Under the pieces are notes generated by a model that worked only from the letters and a program-made list of their open reading frames with translations, ran no database searches and was not told the DNA's origin. A DNA stretch of 64,000 nt from Chthoniobacterales bacterium. GTDB taxonomy: Bacteria; Verrucomicrobiota; Verrucomicrobiia; Chthoniobacterales; JACTMZ01. Shown piece after piece: positions 26,413 through 34,464 of the stretch (positions are counted from its first letter, which is position 1; each line of letters opens with the position of its first letter). The translations under genes and the position numbers were made by a program. The stretch covers positions 288,406 through 352,405 of the forward strand of contig JAGYIO010000002.1 of assembly GCA_018402585.1 (NCBI GenBank), written 5' to 3'.

Positions 26413-26637
26413 ATGGATTACTTCGCGCAGCAGGCCATCAACGCCATCCAGCTCGGCTCGATCTACGCCCTCATCGCCCTTGGCTACAGCATGGTTTATG
26501 GCGTGCTGGTCATGATCAATTTCGCCCACGGCGACGTCTTTATAGTCAGCTCGTTCTTCTGCTTCCTCCTCCTTCTCGTCCTGCCGGTTCCCTTCATTGC
26601 CGCGGAAGCGCGCGGCGGATCCCCGGAACCGGGCTAA
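26413..26637 (+). pseudogene. Truncated livH permease fragment
   Basis: 74 codons. The first 63 match the N-terminus of LivH downstream ('MDYFAQQAINAIQLGSIYAL' onward, with only three amino acid differences), then the frame runs into the upstream region of livJ copy 2 and stops after 'EARGGSPEPG'. It contains barely two of the expected helices and cannot be a permease. About 15% of bases differ from intact livH, almost all silent, which implies that this copy was once a full functional gene before truncation. Confidence 0.92.
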
Positions 26638-26642
26638 TTCCC

Positions 26643-26671
26643 TTGCCGCCGGCAGGGCGGGCGCGTAGACA
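26643..26671 (+). promoter_or_regulatory. Sigma-70-type promoter of livJ copy 2
   Basis: Duplicate of the copy 1 promoter: TTGCCG (26643-26648), the same 17-bp spacer and TAGACA (26666-26671). The ATG of livJ copy 2 lies 6 bases past the -10, again at the predicted transcription start, with no ribosome-binding site. Confidence 0.58.
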
Positions 26672-26677
26672 CGCTAG

Positions 26678-27844
26678 ATGCCTAAAGCGACCGTCTTCCT
26701 TCTTCTCACCACGTGTGCCATTTTCCTGACTGGTTGCGCCGACCCGAATCGCGATGCGGTCAAGATCGGCATGAACATCGAGCTGACCGGCGAGATTCCC
26801 GCGGTCGGTGCCTCGAGCAAAAATGCGGCCGAATTGTTTTTCAACGCTCTCAACGAGCAAGGCGGCGTGAGCTTGGCCGAAGGGCCCAAGAAGAAAGTCG
26901 CCCTGATCATCCGTGACAACGGTGGCAAGGCCGACCAAGCGGCTTCCGTCGCGCAGCAACTTATTTCGAGCCAGGATGTCGTGGCCATGATCGGGCCCAA
27001 TTCCAGCGCCTGCGCCATCCCCGCCGGGGAAATCGCGGAGAGCCTCAAATGCGTCATGATCTCCCCATGGTCGACCAACCCGAAGACCACCCTGGACCAA
27101 ACTTCCGGCCAGCCGAGGCGCTATGTCTTCCGGGGCTGCTTCACCGATCCGTTCCAAGCCATTGTCCTGGCCAAGTTCGTGACCAACGACCTTGGCGCGA
27201 AAAAGGCCGCCGTGCTCTATGACGTCTCCTCCGAAGCCCCGCTCGGCCAGGCCACCCTCTTTCGCGACACCTTCACCGCGGCCGGGGGCGAAATCGTCGC
27301 CTTCGAAACCTTCACCACGGGCGACAAAGATTTCTCCGCCCAGTTGACCAACATCCGTGCCGCCGAGCCGGAGATCATTTTTCTCCCCACCTACTACAAC
27401 GACGTCCCGCTCATCGCCCAGCAGGCCCGCCGCCTCGGCATCACCGCAAAATTCATCGGCAGCGACGCCTGGAGTTCGCCCGAGATCATCAAGCTGGGCG
27501 GGGCCGACGTGGACGGTTCGTATTTCTGCAACCACTTCTCGACCCAGATCGCGACCGATGAAGCCAAGAAATTCATCGCCGACTACACCGCGAAATACGG
27601 CCAGGCTCCCGACGACGTGGCTGCGCTGACCTACGACGCGTGCGGCCTGGTCACCGAGGCGCTCAAAGCGGGTGGCCAGAACGACCGTGAGGCCCTGCGT
27701 GAAGCTTTCGCCAAGATTCGCGAATACAAAGGCGTGACCGGAACCTTCCGTTTCGAACCCGGCTCGGGCGATCCGATCAAGAGTGCGGTTGTCCTGCAGA
27801 TCAAGGACGGTGCCTTCCAGTGGGTGACCAACGCCCAGCCCTGA
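26678..27844 (+). CDS. livJ: Branched-chain amino acid ABC transporter substrate-binding lipoprotein, copy 2
   Basis: 388 residues, ATG start, lipobox 'FLTGC'. Same type I binding-protein fold as copy 1 and the same length. Substitutions relative to copy 1 are conservative (for example 'FVTNDLG' for 'FALNDLG', 'TYDACGLV' for 'TFDSCGLI'), so ligand specificity may differ only slightly. It is followed after 17 bases by intact livH and heads the livJHMGF operon that is complete for an ABC importer of branched-chain amino acids or related amides. Confidence 0.94.
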   Translation: MPKATVFLLLTTCAIFLTGCADPNRDAVKIGMNIELTGEIPAVGASSKNAAELFFNALNEQGGVSLAEGPKKKVALIIRDNGGKADQAASVAQQLISSQDVVAMIGPNSSACAIPAGEIAESLKCVMISPWSTNPKTTLDQTSGQPRRYVFRGCFTDPFQAIVLAKFVTNDLGAKKAAVLYDVSSEAPLGQATLFRDTFTAAGGEIVAFETFTTGDKDFSAQLTNIRAAEPEIIFLPTYYNDVPLIAQQARRLGITAKFIGSDAWSSPEIIKLGGADVDGSYFCNHFSTQIATDEAKKFIADYTAKYGQAPDDVAALTYDACGLVTEALKAGGQNDREALREAFAKIREYKGVTGTFRFEPGSGDPIKSAVVLQIKDGAFQWVTNAQP

Positions 27845-27861
27845 CCGCCTGACCCGCGCGC

Positions 27862-28737
27862 ATGGACTACTTTGCGCAGCAGGCGATCAACGCCATCCAA
27901 CTCGGTTCGATCTATGCGCTGATCGCGCTGGGCTACAGCATGGTTTACGGCGTGCTGGTCATGATCAACTTCGCCCACGGCGATGTTTTTATGGTTAGTT
28001 CGTTCTTTTGTTTTCTCCTTCTGCTGCTTTTGCCCGTCCCCTTTGTCGCCGCGCTGATCATCGTCATGCTGGCTACCGCGGTCCTCGGCGTGGCGCTGGA
28101 GCGGCTGGCCTACCGCCCGCTGCGCAACGCCCCGCGGGTCTCCGCCATCATCACCGCGCTCGGTTGCGGGCTGATCATCCAAAACACCACCCTGAGCCTC
28201 AGCCCTTACTCGCAACGGATGCCGGAGCTTTTTGTGCCGGTCACCTGGAATTTCGGCGGCGTCACCGTATCCTCCCTGCAGCTGCTCATCATCGGCGTTT
28301 CGGTCGGGCTGATGATCGGCCTCGACTTCTTCATCCGTCGCACCCGTTACGGCATGGCCATGCGGGCCATCGCGCAGGACCGTATCACCGTCCCGCTCAT
28401 GGGCATCCCGGTCAACACCATGATCGCCCTGACCTTCGCCATCGGGGCCGCGCTGGGCGGCGCGGCCGGCGTGCTCTACGCCTCGGCCTACCCGGTGATC
28501 AGCGCGACGATGGGTGTGCTTATCGGTTGGAAAGCGTTTGTTGCCGCGGTGATCGGCGGCATCGGCAGCGTGCGCGGCGCGGTGCTCGGCGCCTACGTGC
28601 TCGGCTCGGTCGAGGTCTTCACCGTGACGGTGCTGCCCTCGACCTACCGCGACCTCGTGGTCTATGCGCTGTTGCTCGTCATCCTCATCTTCAAACCCTA
28701 CGGACTCCTCGGGCGTCCCGCCGTGCAGAAGGTATGA
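27862..28737 (+). CDS. livH: Branched-chain amino acid ABC transporter permease LivH
   Basis: 291 residues with about eight transmembrane helices. Family signatures: 'GSIYALIALGYSMVYGVLVM', 'INFAHGDVFMVSSF', 'ALERLAYRPLRNAPR' and the coupling loop region 'GMAMRAIAQDRITVPLMGI' followed by 'AIGAALGGAAGVLYA'. Inner membrane permease pairing with LivM. Overlaps livM by 4 bases. Confidence 0.96.
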   Translation: MDYFAQQAINAIQLGSIYALIALGYSMVYGVLVMINFAHGDVFMVSSFFCFLLLLLLPVPFVAALIIVMLATAVLGVALERLAYRPLRNAPRVSAIITALGCGLIIQNTTLSLSPYSQRMPELFVPVTWNFGGVTVSSLQLLIIGVSVGLMIGLDFFIRRTRYGMAMRAIAQDRITVPLMGIPVNTMIALTFAIGAALGGAAGVLYASAYPVISATMGVLIGWKAFVAAVIGGIGSVRGAVLGAYVLGSVEVFTVTVLPSTYRDLVVYALLLVILIFKPYGLLGRPAVQKV

Positions 28738-29711
28738 CACGGTGGTTCCGACAACCCCCGCCGCGCGGCGTATTGCTCACCCTGCTCGCCGCCGGTCTGG
28801 CCGCTTGTTTTGTCATCGAGCAGTTCGGTCTGGTCGACGACTACGTGCGCTTCGTCCTCATCACCCTCGGGATCAATATCATCCTTTGCGTCAGCCTGAA
28901 CCTGGTCAACGGCTGGATGGGCGAGTTCTCTGTCGGCCACGCCGGCTTCATGGCCCTCGGTGCCTACCTCTCGGCCTGCGTCTCGGTCAAATGGCTCGCC
29001 TGGGGCGACCCGCTTTGGATGTTCCCGCTCGCCGTGATCGGCGGTGGACTGCTGGCCGGGGCGGTCGGCTTCCTCCTCGGCTTGCTCTCGTTCAAGACCC
29101 GCGGCGATTACCTTGCCATCATCACGCTGGCCTTTCTCATGATCGTCAAATCCGGGTTGGAAAATATCCCGTATGTCGGCGGCGCGCGCGGCTTTCTCGG
29201 CATCGGCAACCAGACCACGCTCCTCTCGACCGCGATCTGGACGGTCCTCACGCTCTGGGCCATCCGCAATCTGGTCTACTCGCGGTTCGGGCGCGGCATT
29301 GTCGCGGTGCGCGAAGACGAAATCGCAGCCAATGCCATGGGGGTCGACACCCGCAAAGCCAAACTTGCCGCCTTCGTCGTTTCCTCCTTCTTCGGCGGCG
29401 TGGCCGGAGCCCTCTTCGCCCACCAGTTGCAGTTCATCAATCCTTCGGTTTTCGATCTGGTCAAATCGACCGAGATCCTCGTCATGGTTTACCTCGGCGG
29501 GGTTGGTTCGCTCGCCGGGTCTATCCTCGGCGCCACCGCCTTCACCTTCCTCTCGCAAGCGCTCCAACCCCTCGGCACCTGGCGTATGGTCATTCTTCCG
29601 CTCCTCCTCGTGCTGCTCATGATCTTCCGTCCCCGCGGCATCATGGGTATGCGCGAGTTCTCCTGGTTCGTTCCCCGTCGCGAGTTTCCCGCCAAGGAGG
29701 AGAAAAAATGA
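28734..29711 (+). CDS. livM: Branched-chain amino acid ABC transporter permease LivM
   Basis: 325 residues from 'MTRWFRQPPPRGVLL', start fixed by the ATGA overlap with livH. Multiple transmembrane helices; conserved blocks 'NLVNGWMGEFSVGHAGFMAL', 'FKTRGDYLAIITLAFLMIV', 'SRFGRGIVAVREDEIAANAM' (coupling helix) and 'FVVSSFFGGVAGALFAHQL'. Its stop overlaps the livG start by 4 bases. Second half of the heterodimeric channel. Confidence 0.96.
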   Translation: MTRWFRQPPPRGVLLTLLAAGLAACFVIEQFGLVDDYVRFVLITLGINIILCVSLNLVNGWMGEFSVGHAGFMALGAYLSACVSVKWLAWGDPLWMFPLAVIGGGLLAGAVGFLLGLLSFKTRGDYLAIITLAFLMIVKSGLENIPYVGGARGFLGIGNQTTLLSTAIWTVLTLWAIRNLVYSRFGRGIVAVREDEIAANAMGVDTRKAKLAAFVVSSFFGGVAGALFAHQLQFINPSVFDLVKSTEILVMVYLGGVGSLAGSILGATAFTFLSQALQPLGTWRMVILPLLLVLLMIFRPRGIMGMREFSWFVPRREFPAKEEKK

Positions 29712-30484
29712 AGCCCTTGCTTGAAGTCCGCGACGTGACCATGCGCTTCGGCGGCCTGCTCGCGGTGTCGGATCTCTCGTTCGAAGTCACCCCGGGCCAC
29801 GCCCACGGGATCATCGGACCGAACGGCGCAGGCAAAACAACCGCTTTCAATATCATCACCGGCATCTACGCGCCGACCGCGGGCGATGTCCTTTTCCGCG
29901 GCGAATCCCTCGCCGGACAACGCCCCAGCAACATCGCTCGCCGCGGCATCGCCCGCACCTTCCAAAACATCCGCCTCTTCCGCGATCTCACCGTGCTCGA
30001 CAACGTCCGCATCGCCTCCGACGCCCATGCCCGCTACGCGCTGCCCGGAGCGATGGTCCAACTTCCTGCCGCGCGCCGCGCGGAGCAAGAGACCATTACC
30101 CGCTGCTTGGACCTCTTGGAAAAATTCGGCCTGGGCGATGCCGCCTACGAGCGGGCCGGCGATTTATCCTACGGCTCGCAGCGCCGCCTGGAGATCGCCC
30201 GCGCCATGGCGTTGCAACCCGCGCTCCTGCTCCTCGACGAACCCGCTGCCGGGATGAACTCCGCCGAAACCCTCAAGTTGGTCGAATTCCTCGGTTGGCT
30301 GCGCGATCATTTCTCCGTGACCATGCTCCTCATCGAGCACCACATGCAGTTGGTCATGACCTTTTGCGACCGCATCACCGTCCTCGACTTCGGCAAAACC
30401 ATCGCCGAAGGCACGGCCGCCGAAGTGCGCAGCAACCCCAAAGTCATCGAGGCCTACCTCGGACCGGAGGACGGCCATGAGTGA
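29708..30484 (+). CDS. livG: Branched-chain amino acid ABC transporter ATPase LivG
   Basis: 258 residues. Walker A 'GPNGAGKTT', Q-loop in 'RTFQNIRLF', signature 'LSYGSQRRLEIARAMA' (Ser-Tyr-Gly-Ser variation of LSGGQ, normal for LivG), Walker B 'LLLLDEPAAGMN' and H-loop 'LLIEHHM'. Cytoplasmic nucleotide-binding subunit. An AAGGAGG precedes the ATG inside livM, 7 bases upstream. Overlaps livF by 8 bases. Confidence 0.96.
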   Translation: MKPLLEVRDVTMRFGGLLAVSDLSFEVTPGHAHGIIGPNGAGKTTAFNIITGIYAPTAGDVLFRGESLAGQRPSNIARRGIARTFQNIRLFRDLTVLDNVRIASDAHARYALPGAMVQLPAARRAEQETITRCLDLLEKFGLGDAAYERAGDLSYGSQRRLEIARAMALQPALLLLDEPAAGMNSAETLKLVEFLGWLRDHFSVTMLLIEHHMQLVMTFCDRITVLDFGKTIAEGTAAEVRSNPKVIEAYLGPEDGHE

Positions 30485-31193
30485 CCCCATGCTCCGCGTC
30501 GACAACCTCGTGGTGCGCTACGGCGACATCCGCGCGGTCAAAGGAATCAGTTTCCAGGTGCAGCAGGGCGAAATCCTCGCCTTGGTCGGCGCCAACGGGG
30601 CCGGCAAGACGACCACCCTGCGCGCCATATCCGGGATGCTGCCCTTTGAGGGCTCGGTCGTTCTGGAAGGGCGCGACCTGCGCGGGCTGACGCCCGACCG
30701 TATCCTGCGGCTCGGTCTTTCCCATGTGCCCGAGGGGCGCGGCATCTTCGGCGGACTCACCGTGATGGAAAACCTGCAACTCGGCGCCTGGATCCGCCGC
30801 GACAAAGCCGGCCGCGCGCGCGACTTGGAGCTGGTCATGGATGTGTTCCCCCGACTGCGTGAACGCGTGGCGCAACTTGCGGGAACTCTCAGCGGGGGGG
30901 AACAACAAATGCTCGCCCTGGCCCGCGCCCGGATGAGCGATGCCCGCATCCTTATCCTCGACGAACCCTCCATGGGTCTCGCCCCGAAGCTCGTGCAGGA
31001 GGTGTTCGCCGTCCTTCGGCAACTCAACAAACGCGGAGTGACCATCCTCCTCGTCGAACAGAACGCCAACATGGCCCTCCGCCTGGCCCACCGCGCCTGC
31101 CTCCTCGAAACCGGCAATCTCGTGCTCGAAGGCCCGGCCTCGGAACTTCTCGTCAACCCGCGCGTCCGCGAGGCTTACCTCGGGGCGGGGTGA
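30477..31193 (+). CDS. livF: Branched-chain amino acid ABC transporter ATPase LivF
   Basis: 238 residues. Walker A 'GANGAGKTT', 'LGLSHVPEGRGIFGGLTVME', signature 'LSGGEQQMLALARA', Walker B 'ILILDEPSMGLAP' and 'ILLVEQNANMAL', all typical of LivF. Last gene of the liv operon; a run of nine T residues follows at 31207-31215 without a clear preceding stem, and it coincides with the end of the GxxExxY cassette. Confidence 0.96.
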   Translation: MSDPMLRVDNLVVRYGDIRAVKGISFQVQQGEILALVGANGAGKTTTLRAISGMLPFEGSVVLEGRDLRGLTPDRILRLGLSHVPEGRGIFGGLTVMENLQLGAWIRRDKAGRARDLELVMDVFPRLRERVAQLAGTLSGGEQQMLALARARMSDARILILDEPSMGLAPKLVQEVFAVLRQLNKRGVTILLVEQNANMALRLAHRACLLETGNLVLEGPASELLVNPRVREAYLGAG

Positions 31194-31209
31194 GGGAACG
31201 TGGGGATTT

Positions 31210-31771
31210 TTTTTTAACAAAAGGTAACGAGCACCGGAGCACAGGGGTGCTCGGGGCAGATGGCCGCAGGCCACCCGAAGGGCAAGACGAGCGGGAGCGA
31301 GCGAGTCAACGAAACGAAGGGTTCGGAAATGCATATTCTCTACTCGAAAGCTGATGCGTTGAGCCGAGAGGTTATCGGGGCGGCCATCGAGGTGCACCGG
31401 ATCATGGGACCCGGGCTGATTGAATCGGTTTACGAGAGGTGCCTGCAGCGGGAACTTGAATTGCGCGGCATCGCATTCACCAAACAAACGGCCGTGTCAG
31501 TCGAATACAAAGGCCTGATCTTCGAGGATACCCTGCGCTGCGATCTCCTTGTGGAGGACTGTCTGCTGATTGAACTCAAGGCCGTCGAAACGCTTCATCC
31601 TGTGGGCAAGGCGCAACTCCTCAGCTACATGAAGCTTCTCGATATTCCCCTCGGTCTGCTGATCAACTTCCACGAAGCCCTACTCAAACAAGGCGTCCAC
31701 CGACTTATGCTACCGGGCGCCAATCAGCCCCTCTGAACCCTTCGTTTCCTTCGTTATCTTCTGTTCAAAAA
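31210..31771 (+). mobile_element. GxxExxY cassette with imperfect terminal inverted repeats
   Basis: The left end (ttttttaacaaaaggtaacg, from 31210) and the right end read on the other strand (ttttttgaacagaagataacg, to 31771) match at most positions, and a second inverted match (gaaacgaagggttc) flanks the gene directly. An 8-bp stem (31228-31235/31246-31253) lies in the left spacer. The enclosed gene is a single GxxExxY protein. The right end contains the stop codon of alr. No transposase is present, so this would be a passenger or non-autonomous element (inference). Confidence 0.55.
31329..31736 (+). CDS. GxxExxY protein (PD-(D/E)XK-like, PF13366)
   Basis: 135 residues from 'MHILYSKADALSREVIGAAI'. 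The diagnostic motif is 'GLIESVYERCL' (G-x-x-E-x-x-Y), followed by 'EYKGLIFEDTLRCDLLVED' and 'LIELKAVETLHPVGKAQLLS', where Asp and E-x-K resemble the catalytic core of the PD-(D/E)XK nuclease fold. A longer version from 31260 adds only low-complexity sequence from the flanking repeat. Such genes are widespread as solitary copies between repeats; function unproven. Confidence 0.9.
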   Translation: MHILYSKADALSREVIGAAIEVHRIMGPGLIESVYERCLQRELELRGIAFTKQTAVSVEYKGLIFEDTLRCDLLVEDCLLIELKAVETLHPVGKAQLLSYMKLLDIPLGLLINFHEALLKQGVHRLMLPGANQPL

Positions 31772-32884
31772 ATCCAAATGCTCCACCACCCCCCGTTTCC
31801 CCAGCCTTGTCAAAACATCCCAAGTAATCGTCCCCGCCCAAGCCGCCACCTCACCGACGGTTATTTCCCCATCTCCCTGTTTCCCAAAAAGCACCACCTC
31901 TTCACCGGGCGCCACCTCGCGCGGCAGACCGGTCACATCAACCATGAATTGATCCATCGTGATGCGGCCGAGGATCGGGCAGCGCTTTCCGCGAATGAGC
32001 ACCTGCGCACCCTGGTTTGAAGTCTGCCGCGGGTAGCCGTCGGCGTAACCCATGGCCAGGGTGGCGACGCGCATCGGCTTTGCCGTGATGAAATCGCGTC
32101 CGTAACTGATCCCACGTCCGGGCCCGACCTCGCGCACCAAGGTGATGCGGGTCTTGAGCGTCATGACCGGACGTAACAACTGGTGAAAGCCGGGGAGGGG
32201 AGAGATGCCGTAGAGGGCCAAGCCGGGACGCACGCGATCGGCGGCATGTTGCGGGCGCTGGAGCGAGCCCGCGCTGTTCAGGGCATGGAAGTGGGCTGCC
32301 GGCCAAATGGCCCTGAGTTGAGCGACCAGTGTTTCCCACGCGCACAATTCCTCCGCGGTGAAATCCGGATCGCTGTCGGCCACCGGCAAATGCGTCGAGA
32401 CGCTTTCGATCTCCAGACCTTTGAGCGCCGCGATCTCTTGCGCTGCTTTGACCGCCTCGTCCTGCCAGACCCCGATGCGCCCCATGCCGGTGTCGATGCA
32501 GAGGTGGATTCGCGCGGGCTTTCCCTCCGACAAATGCGCATAGGCCTTGGCCTCGGCCGTGCTGGAGACCACGGGAATGAAACCTTCGCGCATTGCCGCT
32601 TCGCGTTCTTCCGGCAGGCACGGACTCAAAATCAGAAGATCCTTGTCCGGCACGACAGCGCGCACGGCGCGGGCTTCGTGCAAAGTGGCCACGCCGAATT
32701 GTGCGGCGAAGGGCGCGAGGGTCTGCGCCACCTCGGGTCCGCCATGGCCATAGCCGTCGGCTTTGACCACGGCGATGAGGCCAGGTTGGTCGCCGACCGC
32801 CTTCCGCACGGCGGCCGCGTTGTGGCGCAGGGCGCCGTGGTCGATCTCGGCGCGGAGGCGCCAGGACTCGCCGGCGGGGCTCAC
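31754..32884 (-). CDS. alr: Alanine racemase
   Basis: PLP enzyme making D-alanine for peptidoglycan. 376 residues: the PLP lysine is Lys41 in 'AVVKADGYGHG', the catalytic Tyr is in 'GRGISYGRDF', and 'LCIDTGMGRIGVW', 'HALNSAGSL' and 'MGYADGYPR' are conserved blocks. Length is normal. The last codons and the TAA stop fall within the right inverted repeat of the GxxExxY cassette. The start overlaps the SPFH gene stop by 4 bases. Confidence 0.96.
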   Translation of the reverse strand: MSPAGESWRLRAEIDHGALRHNAAAVRKAVGDQPGLIAVVKADGYGHGGPEVAQTLAPFAAQFGVATLHEARAVRAVVPDKDLLILSPCLPEEREAAMREGFIPVVSSTAEAKAYAHLSEGKPARIHLCIDTGMGRIGVWQDEAVKAAQEIAALKGLEIESVSTHLPVADSDPDFTAEELCAWETLVAQLRAIWPAAHFHALNSAGSLQRPQHAADRVRPGLALYGISPLPGFHQLLRPVMTLKTRITLVREVGPGRGISYGRDFITAKPMRVATLAMGYADGYPRQTSNQGAQVLIRGKRCPILGRITMDQFMVDVTGLPREVAPGEEVVLFGKQGDGEITVGEVAAWAGTITWDVLTRLGKRGVVEHLDFLNRR

Positions 32885-33804
32885 GGATTCTTCGATGCGG
32901 CCTCGAGCATCTTGGGATCGAGTTGCAGCATCTGCAGCACGCCGTCACCGCTGGTGATGCGGGGCAGCACGCCGTCCCAACGTTCGATCGTCCGCAGGCG
33001 CAGGACCTCGGGGCGTCCGCTCAGCGCCTCGGCTTCACGCGTGATCGCTTCGGCCCGGGCGACCGACTCCGCTTCAATGGTGAAAGCTTGGGCCGCGGCG
33101 GCGAGTTTGACTTCCTCGTTGGCCGCCTCGGCCTGGGTCACGCGACGGAGCTTTTCGTTCTTGGCCTGCAAGGCGGCCTGCTCGGCCTGCACCTTGGACT
33201 CGATCGCTTTGTTGAATTCTTCGGAGAATTTGAAGTCGGTGATGGCCACGTTGGCAATGTTCAGGGCTCCCTCGACATCTTTTTCCCCGAGCGTCGTGTT
33301 GATGAAGGTCTCAATCGCTTGCTGGATCTGTTGTTTGACCACTTCGCGCTGGGTCACAAGTTGCTCGGCGGTGAATTTTGCGGTGACCGCTTTGACTGAT
33401 TCCTGGACGGCGGGATTGACGATGGTCACGGCGATTTTTTCCGGCGTGCCCACCCGCTGGAAGGTCAGCGGGGCGAGGTCGCCGTTGATCGCGTAGGTGG
33501 TGGTGACGTCGGTCGTGACAATCTGCAAGTCACGCGAAGCGGCCGTGGCCTTGGCTTCGCTCGCGGTGAGACGCGTGGTCATGGGAACGACTTCCTCGGC
33601 AAAAGGCATTTTGAAATGCAACCCCTCGGGCAGGGCCACGTCTTTGACCGCGCCGAAGCGTTTGACCACGCCGACGGTGCCGGCATCAACGGTGACAAAA
33701 ACGCCAGCCGCCGCCACGAGCAGCAGGATGACGACAATGAGGAGCGGAGCAAGTTTGCCGATCAACTGAGTGGGGTCGGCGGAACCGGAGATGGAATGTT
33801 TCAT
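32881..33804 (-). CDS. SPFH/prohibitin-family membrane protein
   Basis: 307 residues with one N-terminal transmembrane helix (about 18-42) and an SPFH domain ('AGTVGVVKRFGAVKDVALPE', 'LQIVTTDVTTTYAINGD') followed by a long coiled coil ('KVQAEQAALQAKNEKLRRV'). This is a prohibitin/HflC-like protein that would assemble large membrane-bound rings, facing the periplasm. No FtsH is adjacent. Same transcription unit as alr (4-base overlap) and as the small membrane protein 2 bases upstream. Confidence 0.92.
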   Translation of the reverse strand: MKHSISGSADPTQLIGKLAPLLIVVILLLVAAAGVFVTVDAGTVGVVKRFGAVKDVALPEGLHFKMPFAEEVVPMTTRLTASEAKATAASRDLQIVTTDVTTTYAINGDLAPLTFQRVGTPEKIAVTIVNPAVQESVKAVTAKFTAEQLVTQREVVKQQIQQAIETFINTTLGEKDVEGALNIANVAITDFKFSEEFNKAIESKVQAEQAALQAKNEKLRRVTQAEAANEEVKLAAAAQAFTIEAESVARAEAITREAEALSGRPEVLRLRTIERWDGVLPRITSGDGVLQMLQLDPKMLEAASKNP

Positions 33805-33806
33805 AA

Positions 33807-34187
33807 TCAGGAAGGAGTAGAAGTGCGGGCGCGGCGCGCGTCGATGAACGATTTGACGCAGAGGGCGACGAAGATGAGGGAGAGCACGGCAAAGGCCGCC
33901 TGCACGCCGACCGCCGCGGCGCGATCGACCGTTTCACCGGAGAGCAGGGCGGGAACTTTACCCAAACTTTTCGCCGTGCCGAGAAACCCGAGCAGTCCGA
34001 CCAGCGCCGCAATGTGGCCACCGTGCTTCAGGCTCTTGAGCGACACTGCGCCGGCGATGGCGAGGAGGAGACCAAAGATGGATGGAATGAGCGCGGTCCA
34101 GGACTGGGCTCCGGTGATCAGATAAGCCCCGATCCCCAGCAGGACAAAGATGACGGCGAAGGTGAAGATAATGCGAGGCATGTTCAT
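33807..34187 (-). CDS. Small four-helix integral membrane protein
   Basis: 126 residues with four hydrophobic segments at about 4-26, 30-50, 58-75 and 89-113, and a basic C-terminal tail ('FIDARRARTSTPS'). No motif recognised. ATG at 34187 or, two codons later, 34181. It begins the unit small membrane protein-SPFH-alr; an accessory membrane partner of the SPFH ring is possible but unproven. Confidence 0.75.
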   Translation of the reverse strand: MNMPRIIFTFAVIFVLLGIGAYLITGAQSWTALIPSIFGLLLAIAGAVSLKSLKHGGHIAALVGLLGFLGTAKSLGKVPALLSGETVDRAAAVGVQAAFAVLSLIFVALCVKSFIDARRARTSTPS

Positions 34188-34278
34188 AGGGGGTCGAGAC
34201 TAGAGGTGTGGAGGTCACCTGCCAAGGCCAACAGGCTTCCATCGTTGCATGACGTTCCCTGGTGGCTAAGGTGGCGGC

Positions 34279-34464
34279 ATGCGTGAGGGAATCACCTTTT
34301 GGCTAATTGCCTTATTTTCACTTCCCCTTCTGCATGCCCAGCAACCGGGCTTTGACACGGGTTGGCCTTCGCCTTCGCGGATCGAGGCCAACAGCGGAAC
34401 GGTTCAGCTTCTCTACTCGAATCTTCCGACCAGTAAAAACGGCAACCTTTCTCTGTCCCCATGA
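34279..34464 (+). CDS. Possible 61-residue secreted peptide or remnant
   Basis: Starts 'MREGITFWLIALFSLPLLHAQ', a good signal peptide with cleavage after the AQ, followed by 40 residues rich in Ser, Asn and Pro ('NSGTVQLLYSNLPTSKNGN'). Its TGA overlaps the ATG of the beta-helix gene by 4 bases, the coupling pattern seen throughout this genome, which argues for a translated frame. It could also be the leftover front end of a former secreted protein. Confidence 0.5.
   Translation: MREGITFWLIALFSLPLLHAQQPGFDTGWPSPSRIEANSGTVQLLYSNLPTSKNGNLSLSP

Larger units (their letters stand above)
25153..26601 (+). repeat. 1,449-bp tandem duplication unit (promoter, livJ, 5' livH)
   Basis: The sequence starting at 25153 ('gcggaagcgcgcggcgga') reappears at 26602, exactly 1,449 bp later, and the two units run in parallel through promoter, livJ and the first 190 or so bases of livH. 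The first 520 bp of the units are nearly identical apart from the signal-peptide codons; the rest differs mainly at synonymous sites. The unit 1/unit 2 junction fuses truncated livH to the livJ upstream region at a few shared bases (gcg). Confidence 0.93.

Noticed and set aside
31207-31215. T9 run as a terminator of the liv operon
   Set aside because: There is no G+C stem before it; the run belongs to the cassette end.
31260-31328. Extended N-terminus of the GxxExxY protein
   Set aside because: The extra 23 codons are low complexity and derived from the flanking repeat; family alignment starts at MHILYSKAD.
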